From assembly GCF_900187365.1 (NCBI RefSeq), contig NZ_FYDG01000003.1:62001-126000 (forward strand): a stretch of DNA of 64,000 nt, read 5' to 3'. The notes below the pieces were generated by a model, which searched no databases, had not been told where the DNA came from, and worked only from the letters and a program-made list of their open reading frames with translations. Origin of the DNA: Rhodoblastus acidophilus. GTDB taxonomy: Bacteria; Pseudomonadota; Alphaproteobacteria; Rhizobiales; Beijerinckiaceae. Of the stretch, positions 9,701 to 18,429 are shown one piece after another. Made by a program: the position numbers and the translations under genes. The number at the start of each line of letters is the position of its first letter. The first letter of the stretch is position 1.

Positions 9701-11474
9701 CGAACATCGCCTTGACCCGGGGCGGCCAGACCAGCACGTCGTTCATGGGATCGACGTCCCAAAAGCCGATCTCCGCATGTTCGGTCGCCAGGCGCAGGCG
9801 CGTTTCGTTCTCCGCCAGCGCCCTGGCGCTGGCCTTGAGTTTCTCCTCATAGGCGACGCGTTCGGTCAGATCGTGGAAATAGCAGACCACCCCGAAGCGC
9901 CCGTCGGGCATGACGATCCGCTCGACATGCCAGTCGTAGGCTTCCTTGGCGTCGCGGTCGGCGCGCCGCTCGAACGTGTCCCTCGCCACGTAAGTTTCGC
10001 CGAGGTCCATGGCGCGGCGGAAGCGCAGCACCGCTTCGCTGGCGAACGGCTCCGGCCAGATCGTGCGCATCGCATGACCGAGCTCCTTGCCGATCAACGG
10101 GGCGAGCGCGCTGCCGAACGTGCGTTTCGCGCCTTCGCTGGCGTAGGCGATGCGGAAGTCGCCGTCCACGACGTAGATGCCGAAGGGATTGCCGGTGATG
10201 AGCCGGTCGAACGCGTCCACATTGGCCGCCAGACGCTGTTCGGCCTCGCGGCGCTCGTGAATGTCGGTGGCGACGCCCACCCATTCGGCTGCGGCGCCAT
10301 TGGCGACGCGCATCGGCGCCACCCGCGCCAGATGCCAGCGCCAGTCGGCTCCGTCCCGACCGCGAAAGCGGCATTCGGCCTCAAAAGGCTGGCAAAGGAC
10401 CTGGGCTTCGCGCCAAAGCCGCAGCGCCGCCTGCGCGTCGTCGGGATGCAGCAGATCGAACCAGCGCCGCCCGCGCAGCGCCGCCGCATCCCGCCCGGAC
10501 TGGGCGCACGCCTGTTCGTTGACGAAATGGATGGCGCCGTCGGCGTCGGCGGCGAAGACCAGGCCCGGCGCGGCCTCGACAATGGCGCGCCACCGTTCCT
10601 CGCCGCGCACCTGATCGGTGACGTCCCCGCCCTGCACGAAAACGCCGGAGACGCTTCCATCGGCGCCGCGCACCGGCTCATAGACAAAATCGACGAAAAC
10701 TTCCTCCAGCGTTTCCCGGTCTCTGCGCAGCAGGACGCGCTGTCGCCTGGCGACATGGCGGCGGCCTTGCGTCCGCACCGCGTCGAGCAGATCGAGAAAA
10801 CCCTGCGAGGCGATTTCGGGCAGGGCCTCGCGCACAGGACGGCCGATCAGCGGACGATCGCCGACGAGCCGCCGGTAGGATTCGTTGGCCAGATCGAACA
10901 CATGGTCGGGGCCGCGCAACATGCACGCGAAACCGGGAGTCTGCTCAAACATCTCCGTGAGGCGGCTCGCCGCGTCGCCGGCGTCGATCAGCGTCAGCGC
11001 GCCGCCCACCCCGCGAGGCGCGGCGGGATCGATGATCGGCGCGTGGCTGCACGCCAAACAACGCTCCGACGCCGCGGGGCCGCCCCGAACGACCAAGCCG
11101 CCGCGTTCGACGGCCTCGCCGCGCAGGATGGCGGCGATTTGCGGCGCCAGACCCGGCCATGATCCCAGCAGTTCGGAAGCGGGAAGCCCCAGCGCGCGCG
11201 TCCCGATGTCCCCCGCCAGAAGATCGCGCGCGACGCCGTTGCAAAACAACCGGCTGTCCGGCCCCCAGAACACCAGGATCGGCTGGCGCGACGCCAGAGC
11301 GGCGCGCAGCGCCACCAGCAAAGGCGCCGGCCAGGACTGCGGCGCGCCCAGATTGGAGGCCGGATCGACAAGGCTGGCCAGATGCGCGAAGTCGATCCCG
11401 CCCAGCGCCGAGGCCGGGGGATTGTCCTTGGTCGCAAGGTCGAAGCCGGCCCGACTCTCTCCGGTTCCCTCCAT
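6702..11474 (-). CDS. Multi-PAS hybrid sensor histidine kinase
   Basis: 1590 residues, no membrane segment visible, so probably a cytoplasmic sensor. At least eight consecutive PAS-like units span about residues 170-1210, several followed by the PAC-type ending (for example GVATDIHERREAEQRL and GASIDITDRKRAEQ). The kinase core follows: H-box with H1237 (GGVAHDFNN), N-box near 1344, G1 DTGGGMD near 1388 and G2 GTGLGL near 1424. A C-terminal receiver domain starts about 1475 with phospho-acceptor D1526 (VITDHAMPG). The H-box type is that of hybrid kinases that pass phosphate to their own receiver. There is no output regulator next door, so the partner is unknown. A candidate terminator follows. 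Confidence 0.92.
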   Translation of the reverse strand: MEGTGESRAGFDLATKDNPPASALGGIDFAHLASLVDPASNLGAPQSWPAPLLVALRAALASRQPILVFWGPDSRLFCNGVARDLLAGDIGTRALGLPASELLGSWPGLAPQIAAILRGEAVERGGLVVRGGPAASERCLACSHAPIIDPAAPRGVGGALTLIDAGDAASRLTEMFEQTPGFACMLRGPDHVFDLANESYRRLVGDRPLIGRPVREALPEIASQGFLDLLDAVRTQGRRHVARRQRVLLRRDRETLEEVFVDFVYEPVRGADGSVSGVFVQGGDVTDQVRGEERWRAIVEAAPGLVFAADADGAIHFVNEQACAQSGRDAAALRGRRWFDLLHPDDAQAALRLWREAQVLCQPFEAECRFRGRDGADWRWHLARVAPMRVANGAAAEWVGVATDIHERREAEQRLAANVDAFDRLITGNPFGIYVVDGDFRIAYASEGAKRTFGSALAPLIGKELGHAMRTIWPEPFASEAVLRFRRAMDLGETYVARDTFERRADRDAKEAYDWHVERIVMPDGRFGVVCYFHDLTERVAYEEKLKASARALAENETRLRLATEHAEIGFWDVDPMNDVLVWPPRVKAMFGVSADAPVTMRADFYACLHPDDRDRVSAAYAAACDPRRRALYDVEYRTVGKEDGVLRWVAAKGRGVFDAQGRCVRVIGTAIDITARKRVEEQLRETSERVQLALDAGAIIGVWDWNLPRDRLTADARFAEAFGLDPERCRAGIGLDEAVANIHPADRSAVMAAVDEAIRSGGAFARQYRVRGADGAYHWVEANGRVDRGPDGTPMRFPGVLLDIEARRAVEAERDQVKARLAALMDAIPGVVYCKDREGRMVFANRGATDLIGKPLLACLGRTDADLLGDRAQAQAVMANDQNVMMSGTTATFEEEVSSPDGRRSIWFSTKAPFRDASGEVVGLIGASIDITDRKRAEQEILDSQARLRAALEAGKMGEYSLDLATGEITAAARTRELFGFGDDAPRGIDDWLARTHPEDRIALRQNLLKAAGSDASDSQNEFRVTHPAGVRWIAAHNEIVRGPHGAPIAVRGLIYDVTARRLNEERLRDLNADLERRVAEALEGRRLWSDIIEANDAFIQAITPDFRLLAINRANADEYVRVFGKRPRVGDSLLEILAEWPEQLASSMAIWSRALNGEIVVETGEYGDDALEKRWYEMKFSPLRHPDGRLMGALHISYEVTQKIRQQEALAKAQAELFEAQKMETIGQLTGGVAHDFNNLLAAILTNLDLAKKRIPDLRTATLIEGAVKGAERGAALSKRLLAFARRQELNVATVDVAALFDDMLDLLSRSLGPSIRIDTDFPARLPPVRVDANQLELALLNLAVNARDAMPGGGTLSVSAAALAAEANAPDLAAGDYVRIRIVDTGGGMDAETLRKATEPFFTTKGVGKGTGLGLSMVQGLAAQSGGALRLHSEIGRGATVDLWLPQAPAGMQPAAPAAPSLDADADEGAPMKILVVDDDALVAMGTVAMLEDLGHAVFEANSGRKALDVVDQHPDFDLVITDHAMPGMTGCELAGKLQSLRPDLPIILATGYAELPAGRDPGLPRLAKPFRQDELIAALRSARRPA

Positions 11475-11645
11475 GATCGCCTCAACCTTTTTCGCCCGCC
11501 GCCGCGCCGGATCGTGGCCCGGACGTCTGATGCGCGGCCAGAATTTCGGCGAACCCGCCTCAACAACGCTCAGATCTAGTCAGGCGTTCCCTGGTTCCGG
11601 CGATCTTGGCCATTCGGTCAAATGAGGAGGACGACGGCTTCGCGC

Positions 11646-12074
11646 TCACGCTCCGAATTGCGCGGGCGGCTGCGGATTGTTGGCCGGGTTGGAATCGTAT
11701 TTGTTCACCTTGGTCACCAGCGGCCCGCCCACCAGCGGCAAGAGATCGGCCTCCAGCGCCTCGGCGGCGTTACGCGCGTAAACTTCCTCGCCATTGACGT
11801 AGAAGGTGACGATTTTCTTGTGCTTGGCCGCCTTGACCGGATCGTCGATGGTCACCCGGGTCCACTTGTACAGCGGCGTCTGCGTTTCGCCGTTGGCCTC
11901 GGCCTCGGCGACAAATTCCGCGAAGGCGTCATATTGGTTGCGAATCTGCGCCTGATGACGCTCGGCCACGGCGACCAGCGGGGCAAGCTCGGGCGCGGCG
12001 CCTCCCTCGCAAATCAGTTCCGCGGCGCGGTCGGTCAGTGTGGCGCGAATCTGAAAATCCCATTGTTCGCTCAT
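11646..12074 (-). CDS. Uncharacterised 142-residue protein
   Basis: I do not recognise the family. The protein is soluble, with no signal peptide or membrane segment. It begins MSEQWDFQIRATL, has a helical first half rich in Ala and Glu, a middle with beta-like stretches (VTFYVNGEEVYARN) and a Pro/Asn/Gln-rich tail. A good ribosome site (GGAG, 6 bases before ATG) supports the start. It lies 27 bases downstream of the GH15 gene on the same strand and may be cotranscribed with it. Confidence 0.7.
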   Translation of the reverse strand: MSEQWDFQIRATLTDRAAELICEGGAAPELAPLVAVAERHQAQIRNQYDAFAEFVAEAEANGETQTPLYKWTRVTIDDPVKAAKHKKIVTFYVNGEEVYARNAAEALEADLLPLVGGPLVTKVNKYDSNPANNPQPPAQFGA

Positions 12075-12101
12075 CGCTGTCTCCAGTTCAGCTTTCGGGG
12101 C

Positions 12102-13952
12102 CTATATAAAATCATTGGGCGGGGCGCCGACAAGCTCCTTTTCCGCGTGCGGGCCGAGCGGCCCGCGGCAGGGCTGGCGCGCCGGCCGGCACAGATTATG
12201 CGCCGTATTGACTAGGGCGATATGGGAAAAAGCCTGCGGGAAATTGCCGAGCTGGCGCCGGCTGCGCGGATCGTATTCCTCCGACAGAAGCCCCAGATCG
12301 TTGCGCAGCGCCAACAAACGCCGGAACAAAAGCTCCGCCTCCGCCCGCCGCCCGGTCAGCAGATAGGCGTCCGCCAGCCAGAAGCTGCACGCCAGAAACG
12401 CGCCTTCCCCCGGCGGCAGACCGTCGCCGGCCTCGCCGGTGTCATAGCGCAACACCAGCCCGTCGCGCATCAAATGCTGTTCGACCGCCGCAATCGTCCC
12501 GAGAACGCGCGGATCGGCCGCCGGCAGAAAACCCACGGCGGGAATGAGCAAGGCGCTGGCGTCGAGCGTTTGCGATCCATAGGCCTGGACGAAGGCGCCG
12601 AGGCGCGGATTGAACGCCTTTTCGCACACCTCGCGGTGGATTTTTTCGCGCAAGACGCGCCAGGCCGCCACCGGCCCGTCGAGCCCAAAGCGTTCCGCGC
12701 TTTTGATGGCGCGGTCGATCGCCACCCAGGCCATGACTTTGGAATGGGTGAAATGCCGCCGCCCGCCGCGCGTCTCCCAGATGCCCTCGTCCGGGCTGGC
12801 CCAGATCGTCTCCAGATGGCCGATCAGCGCGCGCTGGAAATCCCAGCCCTCGCGCGGATTGTGCAGGCTGCCGAGCCGCGCCTGGTGCAGCGCGTCCATC
12901 ACCTCGCCGAACACGTCGATCTGCAATTGTTCGGCGGCGGCGTTGCCGATCCGCACCGGCGACGACCCCTCATAGCCCGCAAGCCACGGAACCTCCCATT
13001 CCGTCAGCCGCTTCTCGCCCGCCAGCCCATACATGATCTGCATCTGTTCGGGGCTGCCCGCCGCCGCGCGCAACAGCCAGTCGCGCCAGTCGCGGGCCTC
13101 GTCGTAATAGCCGGCGTTCATGAAGGCGAGCAGGGTCAGCGTGGCGTCGCGCAGCCAGCAAATCCGGTAGTCCCAGTTGCGCGGCCCGCCGATCCGCTCG
13201 GGCAGCGAGGTGGTGGGCGCCGCGACGATGCCGCCCGTCGGCGTATAGATCAAAGCCTTGAGCGTGATCAGCGAGCGGGTCACGGCCTCCACATGCGGCT
13301 CGGCCATGTCGGGCTTGCGCTGTCCCGCCGCCCAGCCCTTCCAGAACGCCTCGGTGCGCCGCAGCGCCTCGCAGGCGTCGACCGGTCCGGGCGGCGGCAG
13401 GTGCGACGGCGCGTACATCAGCACGAAGGGCGAGGTCTGCCCGGCCGCGACGGTGAAATCGGCGACGGTGCTCAGCCCTTCGCCGCGCAGCTCGACCGGC
13501 GTGCGCAGCACGACCTGATCGGGGCCGGCCACCGCCAGCAAGGCGCCGTCCGCCGTTCGCCGCACCCATGGAACGGACGCGCCATAATTGAATCGCAGCG
13601 TCAGCTCGCATCGCATCCGAACGGCGCCGCGCAGGCCCACCGCCAGACGCGCCACCTGCGAGGCCTGGGCGCGCAAGGGAAAGAAATCGACCAGCATGAC
13701 CTCGCCGTCGGCGCAGGAAAAGGTCGTCTCCAGAATCAGCGTGTCCGGCCGGTAGCGCCGCACGATTTTTTGATCGCCGTCGGCGGGCGCGATGCGCCAG
13801 CGCCCGTTGCCGGCGTCCCCGAGCAGGGCGGCGAAACAGGCGTCGGAATCGAAGCGCGGCCAGCACAGCCAGTCGATCGAGCCGTCCCGCGACACCAGCG
13901 CGGCGGTTTCGCCATCGCCGATCAATCCGTAATCTTCGATGGCCGCCGGCAT
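12102..13952 (-). CDS. GH15 family glucoamylase/trehalase-like glycosidase
   Basis: 616 residues. The N-terminal beta-sandwich begins with the family signature IEDYGLIGDGETAALVSRDG and the WLCWPRFDSDACF segment. The (alpha/alpha)6 catalytic domain carries NWDYRICWLRDATLTL (about 260-275), the hallmark of bacterial GH15 enzymes. Members hydrolyse alpha-glucosidic bonds in trehalose, maltose or dextrins; the exact substrate cannot be told. No signal peptide, so intracellular. GAGG lies 5 bases before the ATG. It is divergent from the pentose phosphate operon (165-base gap), which would let released glucose feed that pathway. Confidence 0.9.
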   Translation of the reverse strand: MPAAIEDYGLIGDGETAALVSRDGSIDWLCWPRFDSDACFAALLGDAGNGRWRIAPADGDQKIVRRYRPDTLILETTFSCADGEVMLVDFFPLRAQASQVARLAVGLRGAVRMRCELTLRFNYGASVPWVRRTADGALLAVAGPDQVVLRTPVELRGEGLSTVADFTVAAGQTSPFVLMYAPSHLPPPGPVDACEALRRTEAFWKGWAAGQRKPDMAEPHVEAVTRSLITLKALIYTPTGGIVAAPTTSLPERIGGPRNWDYRICWLRDATLTLLAFMNAGYYDEARDWRDWLLRAAAGSPEQMQIMYGLAGEKRLTEWEVPWLAGYEGSSPVRIGNAAAEQLQIDVFGEVMDALHQARLGSLHNPREGWDFQRALIGHLETIWASPDEGIWETRGGRRHFTHSKVMAWVAIDRAIKSAERFGLDGPVAAWRVLREKIHREVCEKAFNPRLGAFVQAYGSQTLDASALLIPAVGFLPAADPRVLGTIAAVEQHLMRDGLVLRYDTGEAGDGLPPGEGAFLACSFWLADAYLLTGRRAEAELLFRRLLALRNDLGLLSEEYDPRSRRQLGNFPQAFSHIALVNTAHNLCRPARQPCRGPLGPHAEKELVGAPPNDFI

Positions 13953-14075
13953 GAGAACCTCGTCTTAGGGCGCGAAAAAAGCGAACCGCCGCGATCAATT
14001 TCGCCGCATGGGGCGTTAACCGTCAGCGCGCCGCCGTCTCCGCGAAACCGTCGCGGCCGTAAAGCGTTGCCTAGC

Positions 14076-14101
14076 CGCGGGCGAAAATCGTTCCGCCCGC
14101 G
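14076..14101. repeat. Inverted repeat in the tkt leader
   Basis: Perfect 8-base arms CGCGGGCG and CGCCCGCG separated by 10 bases. It ends 16 bases before the tkt ATG, just upstream of the GAGG ribosome site. It could be an operator for the operon or the divergent GH15 gene, or an mRNA hairpin; sequence alone does not decide. Confidence 0.4.
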
Positions 14102-14117
14102 AAAGCCGAGGACGTTC

Positions 14118-16313
14118 ATGCCCAATCGCAAGCGCGCGCCATCTCCCGCTCCCGGCAAAAGCGGCGCCCCCGGCAAAAGCGCCGCCGCAGGCGGCGCGGC
14201 CCAGCGCCCGCCGCAGACGTCGCGCGGCGTCGCCGCCCCCGCGCGCGAGACGCCGGCGAAGATCGCGCCCGCGCGCGACCTCGATCGCCTGTGCATCGAC
14301 ACGATGCGCACCCTGGCGATGGATGCGGTGCAGAAAGCCAATTCCGGCCATCCGGGCACGCCGATGGCGCTGGCGCCGGTGATGTATGCGCTATGGCGCA
14401 ACGTGCTGCGCTACGACCCCGAGGACGCCGCCTGGCTCAACCGCGACCGCTTCATCCTGTCGAACGGCCACGCCTCGATGCTGCTCTATGCGACGCTGCA
14501 TCTCGCCGGCGTGAAAAAACTCGACGCGTCGCAAAAGCCGACAGGCGCCCCCGCCGTGTCGCTCGACGACATCAAGGCCTTCCGCCAGCTCGACAGCGTG
14601 TGTCCCGGACATCCCGAGCATTACGCCACCACCGGCGTCGAGGCGACCACCGGGCCGCTCGGGCAGGGCTGCGGCATGTCCGTGGGCATGGCGATGGCCG
14701 AGCGCTGGCTGGCGCAGAATTTCAATCGCCCCGGTTTTGAAATTTTCGACTACGCCATTTACGCGCTGTGCAGCGACGGCGACATGATGGAGGGGATCAG
14801 CAATGAGGCGGCGTCGCTCGCCGGCCATCTGCGCCTCAGCAATCTGTGCTGGATCTACGACGACAATCAGGTGACCATCGAGGGCCACACCGGCCTCGCC
14901 TTCGACGACGACGTGGCGATGCGGTTCCGCGCCTATGGCTGGAACGTCGAGCGCGTCGCCGACGCCAACGACACCCAGGCCGTCGCCGCCGCGCTCAAGC
15001 GTTTCCGGGAGACGCAGGACGCGCCGACGCTCATCGTCGTCAAGAGCCACATCGGCTATGGCGCGCCGCACAAGCAGGACCATAGCGCCGCCCATGGCGA
15101 ACCGCTCGGGGAGGAGGAGGTCCGCCTCGCCAAGCGCGCCTATGGCTGGCCGGAAGACTCGTCCTTTCTGGTGCCCAGAGGCGTGTGCGAGCATTTCCAG
15201 CAGGGCATGCGCGGCGGCGCGCTGCGGCGCGACTGGCTCGAACGCATGCGCCAGTATCGCGCCGGCCATCCCGACCTCGCCGAGCGTCTCGACCTCATGC
15301 AGACCGGCGGATTGCCCGAGGGCTGGGACAGCGATCTGCCGGAATTTCCGCCCGACGCGAAGGGCCTCGCCACGCGCGAAGCCTCCGGACAGGCGCTCAA
15401 CGCCATCGCCAAAAAAGTCCCGTGGCTGGTTGGCGGCGCCGCCGATCTCGCCCCCTCGACCAAGAGCAACCTCACTTTCGACGGCGCCGGCGAATTCGAA
15501 CTCGGCTATTACGGCGGCCGCAACCTGCATTTCGGCATCCGCGAACATGCGATGGGCGCGGCGCTGAACGGGCTGGCGCTCAGCAAGTTGCGCGTCTACA
15601 GCTCGACCTTCCTGATCTTCTCCGACTATCTGAAGCCGGCGATCCGGCTGGGCGCTTTGATGGGCCTGCCGGTGATCCACATCTTCACGCACGATTCGAT
15701 CGGCTTGGGAGAGGACGGCCCGACCCACCAGCCGATCGAGCAACTGGCGGGCCTGCGGGCCATTCCCAACCTGCTCACGTTGCGGCCCGCCGACGCCAAC
15801 GAGACGGTGGAGGCGTGGCGCGTCATCATGCGGCAGGCGCAGCCCGCCTGCCTCGTCCTGAGCCGCCAGAAACTGCCGACGCTCGACCGCAGCCGCTACG
15901 CTTCCGCCGAAGGGGTTTCGCGCGGCGCTTATGTGCTGGCGGAGACCGGCGAAAACCCGGATGTGATCCTGATCGGAACGGGCGGCGAGGTCTCGCTCTG
16001 CCTCGAAGCCTTCGAAGAACTGGCGCGCGACGGCGTCGCCGTGCGGGTGGTCAGCATGCCCTCGTGGGATCTGTTCGAACGCCAGGACCGGGCCTATCGC
16101 GACGCCGTTCTGCCGCCGCAGGTGACGGCGCGGGTCTGCGTCGAGGCGGCCTCGCCGCTCGGCTGGGACCGCTATGTCGGGGCGACCGGCGCAAAGATCG
16201 CCATGTGCGGATTTGGCGCATCGGCGCCGGCGGGCGATCTCATGGTAAAATTCGGCTTCACCCGCGAGACGGTCGTGGCTGCGGCCCGACGTCAACTGGA
16301 GAACAGCCCATGA
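14118..16313 (+). CDS. tkt: Transketolase
   Basis: 731 residues. Thiamine-diphosphate enzyme moving two-carbon units between sugar phosphates in the pentose phosphate or Calvin cycle. The core starts near residue 55 (DRLCIDTMRTLAMDAVQKANSG is the family start). The ThDP/Mg motif CSDGDMMEG lies near 218. The pyrimidine domain includes GIREHAMGA and the THDSIGLGEDGPTHQP loop (residues about 478-545). The first 55 residues are an unusual Pro/Ala/Lys-rich extension not found in typical enzymes of about 665 residues; it is kept because the ATG at 14118 has GAGG at a 6-base spacing. First gene of a five-gene operon; its stop overlaps the tal start. Confidence 0.95.
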   Translation: MPNRKRAPSPAPGKSGAPGKSAAAGGAAQRPPQTSRGVAAPARETPAKIAPARDLDRLCIDTMRTLAMDAVQKANSGHPGTPMALAPVMYALWRNVLRYDPEDAAWLNRDRFILSNGHASMLLYATLHLAGVKKLDASQKPTGAPAVSLDDIKAFRQLDSVCPGHPEHYATTGVEATTGPLGQGCGMSVGMAMAERWLAQNFNRPGFEIFDYAIYALCSDGDMMEGISNEAASLAGHLRLSNLCWIYDDNQVTIEGHTGLAFDDDVAMRFRAYGWNVERVADANDTQAVAAALKRFRETQDAPTLIVVKSHIGYGAPHKQDHSAAHGEPLGEEEVRLAKRAYGWPEDSSFLVPRGVCEHFQQGMRGGALRRDWLERMRQYRAGHPDLAERLDLMQTGGLPEGWDSDLPEFPPDAKGLATREASGQALNAIAKKVPWLVGGAADLAPSTKSNLTFDGAGEFELGYYGGRNLHFGIREHAMGAALNGLALSKLRVYSSTFLIFSDYLKPAIRLGALMGLPVIHIFTHDSIGLGEDGPTHQPIEQLAGLRAIPNLLTLRPADANETVEAWRVIMRQAQPACLVLSRQKLPTLDRSRYASAEGVSRGAYVLAETGENPDVILIGTGGEVSLCLEAFEELARDGVAVRVVSMPSWDLFERQDRAYRDAVLPPQVTARVCVEAASPLGWDRYVGATGAKIAMCGFGASAPAGDLMVKFGFTRETVVAAARRQLENSP

Positions 16314-17428
16314 ACCCACTGCATAGACTGCAAGCCTGCGGCCAGGCGCCCTGGCTCGACTATCTCAGGCGCAACTTCGTGCTGCAGGGCGATCTGCAGG
16401 AGTTGATCGCGCGCGACGGCCTGAAGGGGGTCACGTCCAACCCCTCGATCTTTGAAAAGGCCATCGGCCAATCCGACGAATATGCCGAAGCCATCGCGCA
16501 GTTTCTCGCGAACGGCGACCGCGACGAAGGCGAGATTTACGAACATCTGGCCATCGCCGACATTCAGGCCGCCGCCGACGTTCTCGCGCCGGTCTATGCG
16601 GAAACGCAAGCGCGCGACGGCTATGTCAGCCTGGAATGTTCGCCCTATCTCGCCAATGACACGGAGGCGACGGTGGCCGAGGCGCAACGGCTGTGGGGCG
16701 CCGTCGACCGCCCCAATCTGATGGTCAAAATCCCCGCGACGCCCGCCGGTCTTCCGGCCATCGAACGGTTGATCGGCATGGGCGTGAACATCAACATCAC
16801 CCTGCTGTTCTCGACCGACGTGTACGAGCAGGTCGCGCAAGCCTATCTCGCCGGGCTGGAGGAATTTTCGCGCGCGGGCGGCGACCTGTCCCATGTCGCG
16901 AGCGTCGCCAGTTTCTTCGTCAGCCGCATCGACACGGAGGTGGACAAGCGGCTCGACGCGCTCGACGATCCCTCGGCGCAAGAGCTGCGCGGCAAGGCGG
17001 CCATCGCCAACGCCAAGATCGCCTATGCGCGTTATCAGGCCCTGTTCGACGGACCGAGCTGGGAAAGCCTCGCCGACGCCGGCGCACGCCCGCAACGCCT
17101 GCTCTGGGCCTCCACCAGCACGAAAAACCCCGACTACCGAGACACGATTTACGTCGAGGAGCTGATCGGCGCCGACACGGTGAACACCATGCCGCCCGCG
17201 ACCATGGCCGCCTTCCGCGACCACGGCGAGATCAAGCCGGATGCGATCGCGCAAGATGTCGACGGCGCCCGTGCAATCCTGGATCAATTGGCGGCGCGCG
17301 GCGTTTCGCTTCACGAAATCACCAACGCTCTGGTCGAGGACGGCGTGAAGCAATTTACCGATGCGTTCGACCAATTGTTCGACACGCTTGCGAAACGCCG
17401 CGCGGCGCCGCGCCAGCGCGTGGGGTGA
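16310..17428 (+). CDS. tal: Transaldolase
   Basis: 372 residues, the longer bacterial type rather than the 220-residue form. It transfers a dihydroxyacetone unit between sugar phosphates through a Schiff base on K140 ([10 protein letters not shown]). Other family segments are [13 protein letters not shown] (40-52) and NINITLLFS. The ATG overlaps the transketolase stop (ATGA), indicating coupled translation. It is followed by gnd after 20 bases. Confidence 0.96.
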   Translation: MNPLHRLQACGQAPWLDYLRRNFVLQGDLQELIARDGLKGVTSNPSIFEKAIGQSDEYAEAIAQFLANGDRDEGEIYEHLAIADIQAAADVLAPVYAETQARDGYVSLECSPYLANDTEATVAEAQRLWGAVDRPNLMVKIPATPAGLPAIERLIGMGVNINITLLFSTDVYEQVAQAYLAGLEEFSRAGGDLSHVASVASFFVSRIDTEVDKRLDALDDPSAQELRGKAAIANAKIAYARYQALFDGPSWESLADAGARPQRLLWASTSTKNPDYRDTIYVEELIGADTVNTMPPATMAAFRDHGEIKPDAIAQDVDGARAILDQLAARGVSLHEITNALVEDGVKQFTDAFDQLFDTLAKRRAAPRQRVG

Positions 17429-17448
17429 GCGCGGACGGAGGGAAGCGC

Positions 17449-18426
17449 ATGCAGATTGGAATGGTCGGACTCGGGCGGATGGGCGGCGCCATGGCCCGGC
17501 GTCTGATCAAGGCGGGACATGATTGCGTGGTCTACGATCACGACCCGCAGGCGCGCGCGGCTTTGGCCGGCGAGGCCGCCGCCGTCGCCTCGCTGGCCGC
17601 GCTGGCGCAAAAGCTCTCCGCCCCCCGGGCGGTGTGGCTGATGCTGCCCGCCGGCGCCATCACCGAGCAGGCGGTGGACGATCTCGCCGCGCTGCTGTCG
17701 CCGGGCGATATCATCGTTGACGGCGGCAACGCCTTCTACAAGGACGATATCGCCCGCGCCGAAAAACTGGCGGCGCAAAACATCGCCTATGTCGATTGCG
17801 GCGTCTCCGGCGGAGTCTGGGGTTTGACGCGCGGCTATTGTCTCATGATCGGCGGCCCGAAACAGGCGGTGGATCATCTCGATCCCATCTTCGCCGCGCT
17901 CGCGCCGGGGCGCGGCGACATCGCGCCAACCCCGGGCCGTCAAGGCGATCCGCGCGCCGAGCGCGGCTACATCCATGCGGGGCCGACAGGCGCCGGCCAT
18001 TTCGTGAAAATGGTGCACAACGGCATCGAATACGGCCTGATGCAGGCCTATGCCGAAGGCTTCGACATCCTGCGCCATCGCAACGCGCCCGCCCTGCCGG
18101 AAGCCGAACGCTTCGACCTCAATCTCGCCGATATCGCCGAAGTCTGGCGGCGCGGCAGCGTGGTGTCGTCCTGGCTGCTCGATCTCTGCGCCTTGGCTCT
18201 GGCCGGCGATGGGGCGCTGGAGAAATTCACCGGCGCCGTCGCCGATTCCGGCGAGGGCCGCTGGACCGTCGAGGCCGCCATCGAGGAAGCCGTTCCCGCC
18301 AACGTGATCGCCGCCGCTTTGTTCACCCGGTTCCGCTCCCGCGACGCGCACAGTTTCGCGGAGAAGCTTCTCTCGGCGATGCGGTTCGGTTTCGGCGGCC
18401 ATATCGAACCGCGCGAAGCGAGGTAA
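17449..18426 (+). CDS. gnd: 6-phosphogluconate dehydrogenase, short decarboxylating type
   Basis: 325 residues; oxidises 6-phosphogluconate to ribulose 5-phosphate and CO2. The Rossmann motif [10 protein letters not shown] is at 7-16, the substrate-binding segment GVSGGVWGL near 118-126 and the catalytic HNGIEYG near 189-195. The length and the D in VVYDHD after beta2 fit the short, usually NAD-preferring class (YqeC/GntZ type) rather than the 470-residue NADP enzyme. The frame stays open upstream inside tal, but the ATG at 17449 with GGAGG-like Shine-Dalgarno sequence and the start MQIGMVGLG fix the N-terminus. Confidence 0.94.
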   Translation: MQIGMVGLGRMGGAMARRLIKAGHDCVVYDHDPQARAALAGEAAAVASLAALAQKLSAPRAVWLMLPAGAITEQAVDDLAALLSPGDIIVDGGNAFYKDDIARAEKLAAQNIAYVDCGVSGGVWGLTRGYCLMIGGPKQAVDHLDPIFAALAPGRGDIAPTPGRQGDPRAERGYIHAGPTGAGHFVKMVHNGIEYGLMQAYAEGFDILRHRNAPALPEAERFDLNLADIAEVWRRGSVVSSWLLDLCALALAGDGALEKFTGAVADSGEGRWTVEAAIEEAVPANVIAAALFTRFRSRDAHSFAEKLLSAMRFGFGGHIEPREAR

Positions 18427-18429
18427 GGC

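Noticed and set aside
6501-11162. A 1553-codon open frame on the plus strand
   Set aside because: It is antisense to the multi-PAS kinase, extremely rich in Arg, Ala and His, and has no domain. GC-rich third positions of the true gene keep the mirror frame open.
12222-14117. A 632-codon extension in frame upstream of transketolase
   Set aside because: It runs antisense to the GH15 gene and is not protein-like; tkt starts at 14118 with a proper ribosome site.
13953-14117. Riboswitch or small RNA in the GH15-tkt gap
   Set aside because: Only the single inverted repeat was seen; no conserved riboswitch core could be recognised.
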